Assembly: GCA_964442905.1 (NCBI GenBank)
Contig: CAYUBD010000048.1
Location: 1 to 6,001 of the forward strand
Direction of reading: 5' to 3'
From: JAFGFG01 sp964442905
GTDB taxonomy: Archaea > Aenigmatarchaeota > Aenigmatarchaeia > QMZP01 > JAFGSV01
DNA: 6,001 nucleotides
The notes under the pieces are model-generated. The model searched no databases. It saw nothing but the letters and a program-made list of their open reading frames with translations, and was not told where the DNA came from. The position numbers and the translations under genes were made by a program. This document shows positions 5,369-6,001 of the stretch, piece by piece. Position 1 is the first letter of the stretch. Every line of letters starts with the position of its first letter.

Positions 5369-5701
5369 CTACATGATGAACATAATAACAGTATCATCAT
5401 CGTTCAATTTTGATGACATATACATTAGCTGGTCAAGTGCGTAATCTATATCCTCATCGCTGAGGTCATTAACCTTCATTATCATATCATTGTATAACGG
5501 GGAAAGAGCGTGCATGAATCTCCTGAAGTCGCTGTAATTCCTCGGGTTATCCTCTGCAAATGATTTCAGGGTGAGCTGATACGTCTCTGTATCGAACCCG
5601 GTGAGCGTCTTCATCGCATCTGTCCCGTTGTAATAGTCCGTTACCAGAATGCTTGGGGAAACTATCTGAACAGTCTTCCTGTTTGCAGTATCGTAATTCA
5701 T
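5369..5701 (-). CDS. Unrecognised 110-aa acidic protein
   Basis: I do not recognise this protein. It starts MNYDTANRKTVQIVSPSILV and is strongly acidic: 15 Asp and 3 Glu against 9 Lys/Arg, a net charge near -9. Acidic residues cluster toward the end (DLSDEDIDYALD at 79-90 and NDDDTV at 100-105). The middle has aromatic and Met-rich segments (RRFMHALSPLYNDMIMKV), suggesting a small, mainly helical soluble domain. It has no signal peptide, and the hydrophobic tail VIMFIM is too short to span a membrane. The ATG at 5701 lies about 26 bp from the AT-rich stretch at 5722-5738, and the TAG at 5369 ends it cleanly. It follows a 32-aa basic ORF on the same strand after 39 bp. Lack of a known family makes function open; the promoter supports it being expressed. 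Confidence 0.6.
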   Translation of the reverse strand: MNYDTANRKTVQIVSPSILVTDYYNGTDAMKTLTGFDTETYQLTLKSFAEDNPRNYSDFRRFMHALSPLYNDMIMKVNDLSDEDIDYALDQLMYMSSKLNDDDTVIMFIM

Positions 5702-5721
5702 GAGAATATTACAGAAGCGAA

Positions 5722-5738
5722 CAAATAAGTTTTTAACC
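5722..5738 (-). promoter_or_regulatory. Probable TATA box of the 110-aa gene
   Basis: The minus strand reads GTTAAAAACTTATTTGT. A core at AACTTATTT is about 26 bp before the ATG at 5701; the alternative core TTAAAAAC is about 33 bp away. It directly abuts the stop codon of the 32-aa ORF (5741-5743). Confidence 0.45.
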
Positions 5739-5740
5739 GC

Positions 5741-5839
5741 CTAGTTTTTCTTTCCGTGCCTGCCACTCCTGCCGCCGAGTATCCTCTTCAGGAACTTCTT
5801 GAAACGCGGCATCTCCCGCTCCGCGTAATGGTCTTTCAT
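5741..5839 (-). CDS. Putative 32-aa highly basic small protein
   Basis: An ATG at 5839 opens a 32-codon frame ending in TAG at 5741. It reads MKDHYAEREMPRFKKFLK, followed by RILGGRSGRHGKKN. There are 11 Lys/Arg and 2 His against 3 acidic residues, a net charge near +8. The centre (RFKKFLKRIL) could form a basic amphipathic helix, and the tail is Gly-rich and flexible, suggesting RNA, DNA or membrane-surface binding. The main support for a real gene is the TATA box at 5862-5871, 27 bp before the ATG, the same spacing as in the confident genes here. No homologue is recognised, and a frame this short can arise by chance. Confidence 0.45.
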   Translation of the reverse strand: MKDHYAEREMPRFKKFLKRILGGRSGRHGKKN

Positions 5840-5861
5840 ATTATTAGATAGCCCGGAGCCT

Positions 5862-5871
5862 GCTTAAAAAG
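5862..5871 (-). promoter_or_regulatory. Probable TATA box of the 32-aa ORF
   Basis: The minus strand reads CTTTTTAAGC, centred about 27 bp before the ATG at 5839. It is the only AT-rich box in an otherwise GC-rich stretch and is embedded in the near-palindrome gcttaaaaagc. Confidence 0.45.
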
Positions 5872-5910
5872 CATGTGACCCGGACGTGCTCCCGATTCAG
5901 GGTCCGATGC

Positions 5911-5922
5911 CCTTTTAAAATT
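5911..5922 (+). promoter_or_regulatory. TATA box of the right-edge gene
   Basis: The sequence ccttttaaaatt is centred about 25 bp before the ATG at 5941, matching the spacing of the other leaderless genes. It resembles the shared box at 401-410 (cttttaaa core). Confidence 0.55.
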
Positions 5923-5940
5923 ACATTCCAATCCTGATTC

Positions 5941-6001
5941 ATGAAGGAAATGAGGACGTCGGAATACATCGCATTGGTGTCGACTCCCGGTATGTTCCTG
6001 A
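5941..6001 (+). CDS. N-terminal fragment of an unrecognised protein, cut by the right edge
   Basis: An ATG 25 bp after a TATA box opens a frame of 20 codons to the window edge, starting MKEMRTSEYIALVSTPG. It is too short to assign a family or judge length. The promoter spacing and the lack of any competing feature are the reasons to call it. It is divergent from the 32-aa ORF, with a 101-bp shared upstream region. Confidence 0.5.
   Translation, partial: MKEMRTSEYIALVSTPGMFL

Overview
The window is archaeal, compact and mid-GC. It encodes archaeal tRNA-modification enzymes: Taw1 (wyosine pathway) and aTrm56 (2'-O-methyl-C56). Nearly every gene is preceded by an AT-rich TATA-like box centred about 25 bp before its start codon, the arrangement expected for leaderless archaeal transcripts. 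Ile ATA and Arg AGG/AGA codons are common and no bacterial -35/-10 promoters are visible. The lineage cannot be fixed from this sequence; leaderless, mid-GC groups such as Thermoplasmata or ARMAN/Micrarchaeota-like archaea would fit, but that is a guess.

Layout. Bases 1-379 (-) hold the N-terminal part of an unrecognised protein running off the left edge. It is divergent from taw1 (430-1344, +), and a single near-palindromic TATA box at 401-410 appears to serve both. taw1 converges on trm56 (1334-1843, -), and the two 3' ends overlap by 11 bp. trm56 lies directly behind a ZIP-family membrane protein (1844-2578, -): the ZIP TAG stop and the trm56 ATG are adjacent and in the same frame. Further upstream on the minus strand are an unrecognised 122-aa protein (2619-2987) and a class I SAM methyltransferase (3023-3604). 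A divergent intergenic region (3605-3690) then leads to three plus-strand genes, each with its own TATA box: an MgtC/SapB-family membrane protein (3691-4098), an AlaX-M-type tRNA-Ala editing protein (4131-4850) and a two-CBS-domain protein (4891-5301). After a 67-bp convergent gap come a minus-strand 110-aa acidic unknown (5369-5701) and a 32-aa very basic small ORF (5741-5839). A further plus-strand gene begins at 5941 and leaves the window after 20 codons.

Function. Three genes serve tRNA maturation or quality control (Taw1 and aTrm56 on the tRNA body, AlaX on mischarged tRNA-Ala). Two are membrane proteins of cation-related families, and the CBS protein is probably an adenine-nucleotide sensor. 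Most of this is ordinary archaeal housekeeping. The notable points are a ZIP homologue that has lost nearly all its metal-ligand residues, the shared bidirectional TATA box, the ZIP-TAG-ATG-trm56 junction, and the pair of tiny genes of opposite charge near the right end. No CRISPR array, insertion sequence, rRNA or tRNA gene was seen, and I found no clear new multi-gene system.
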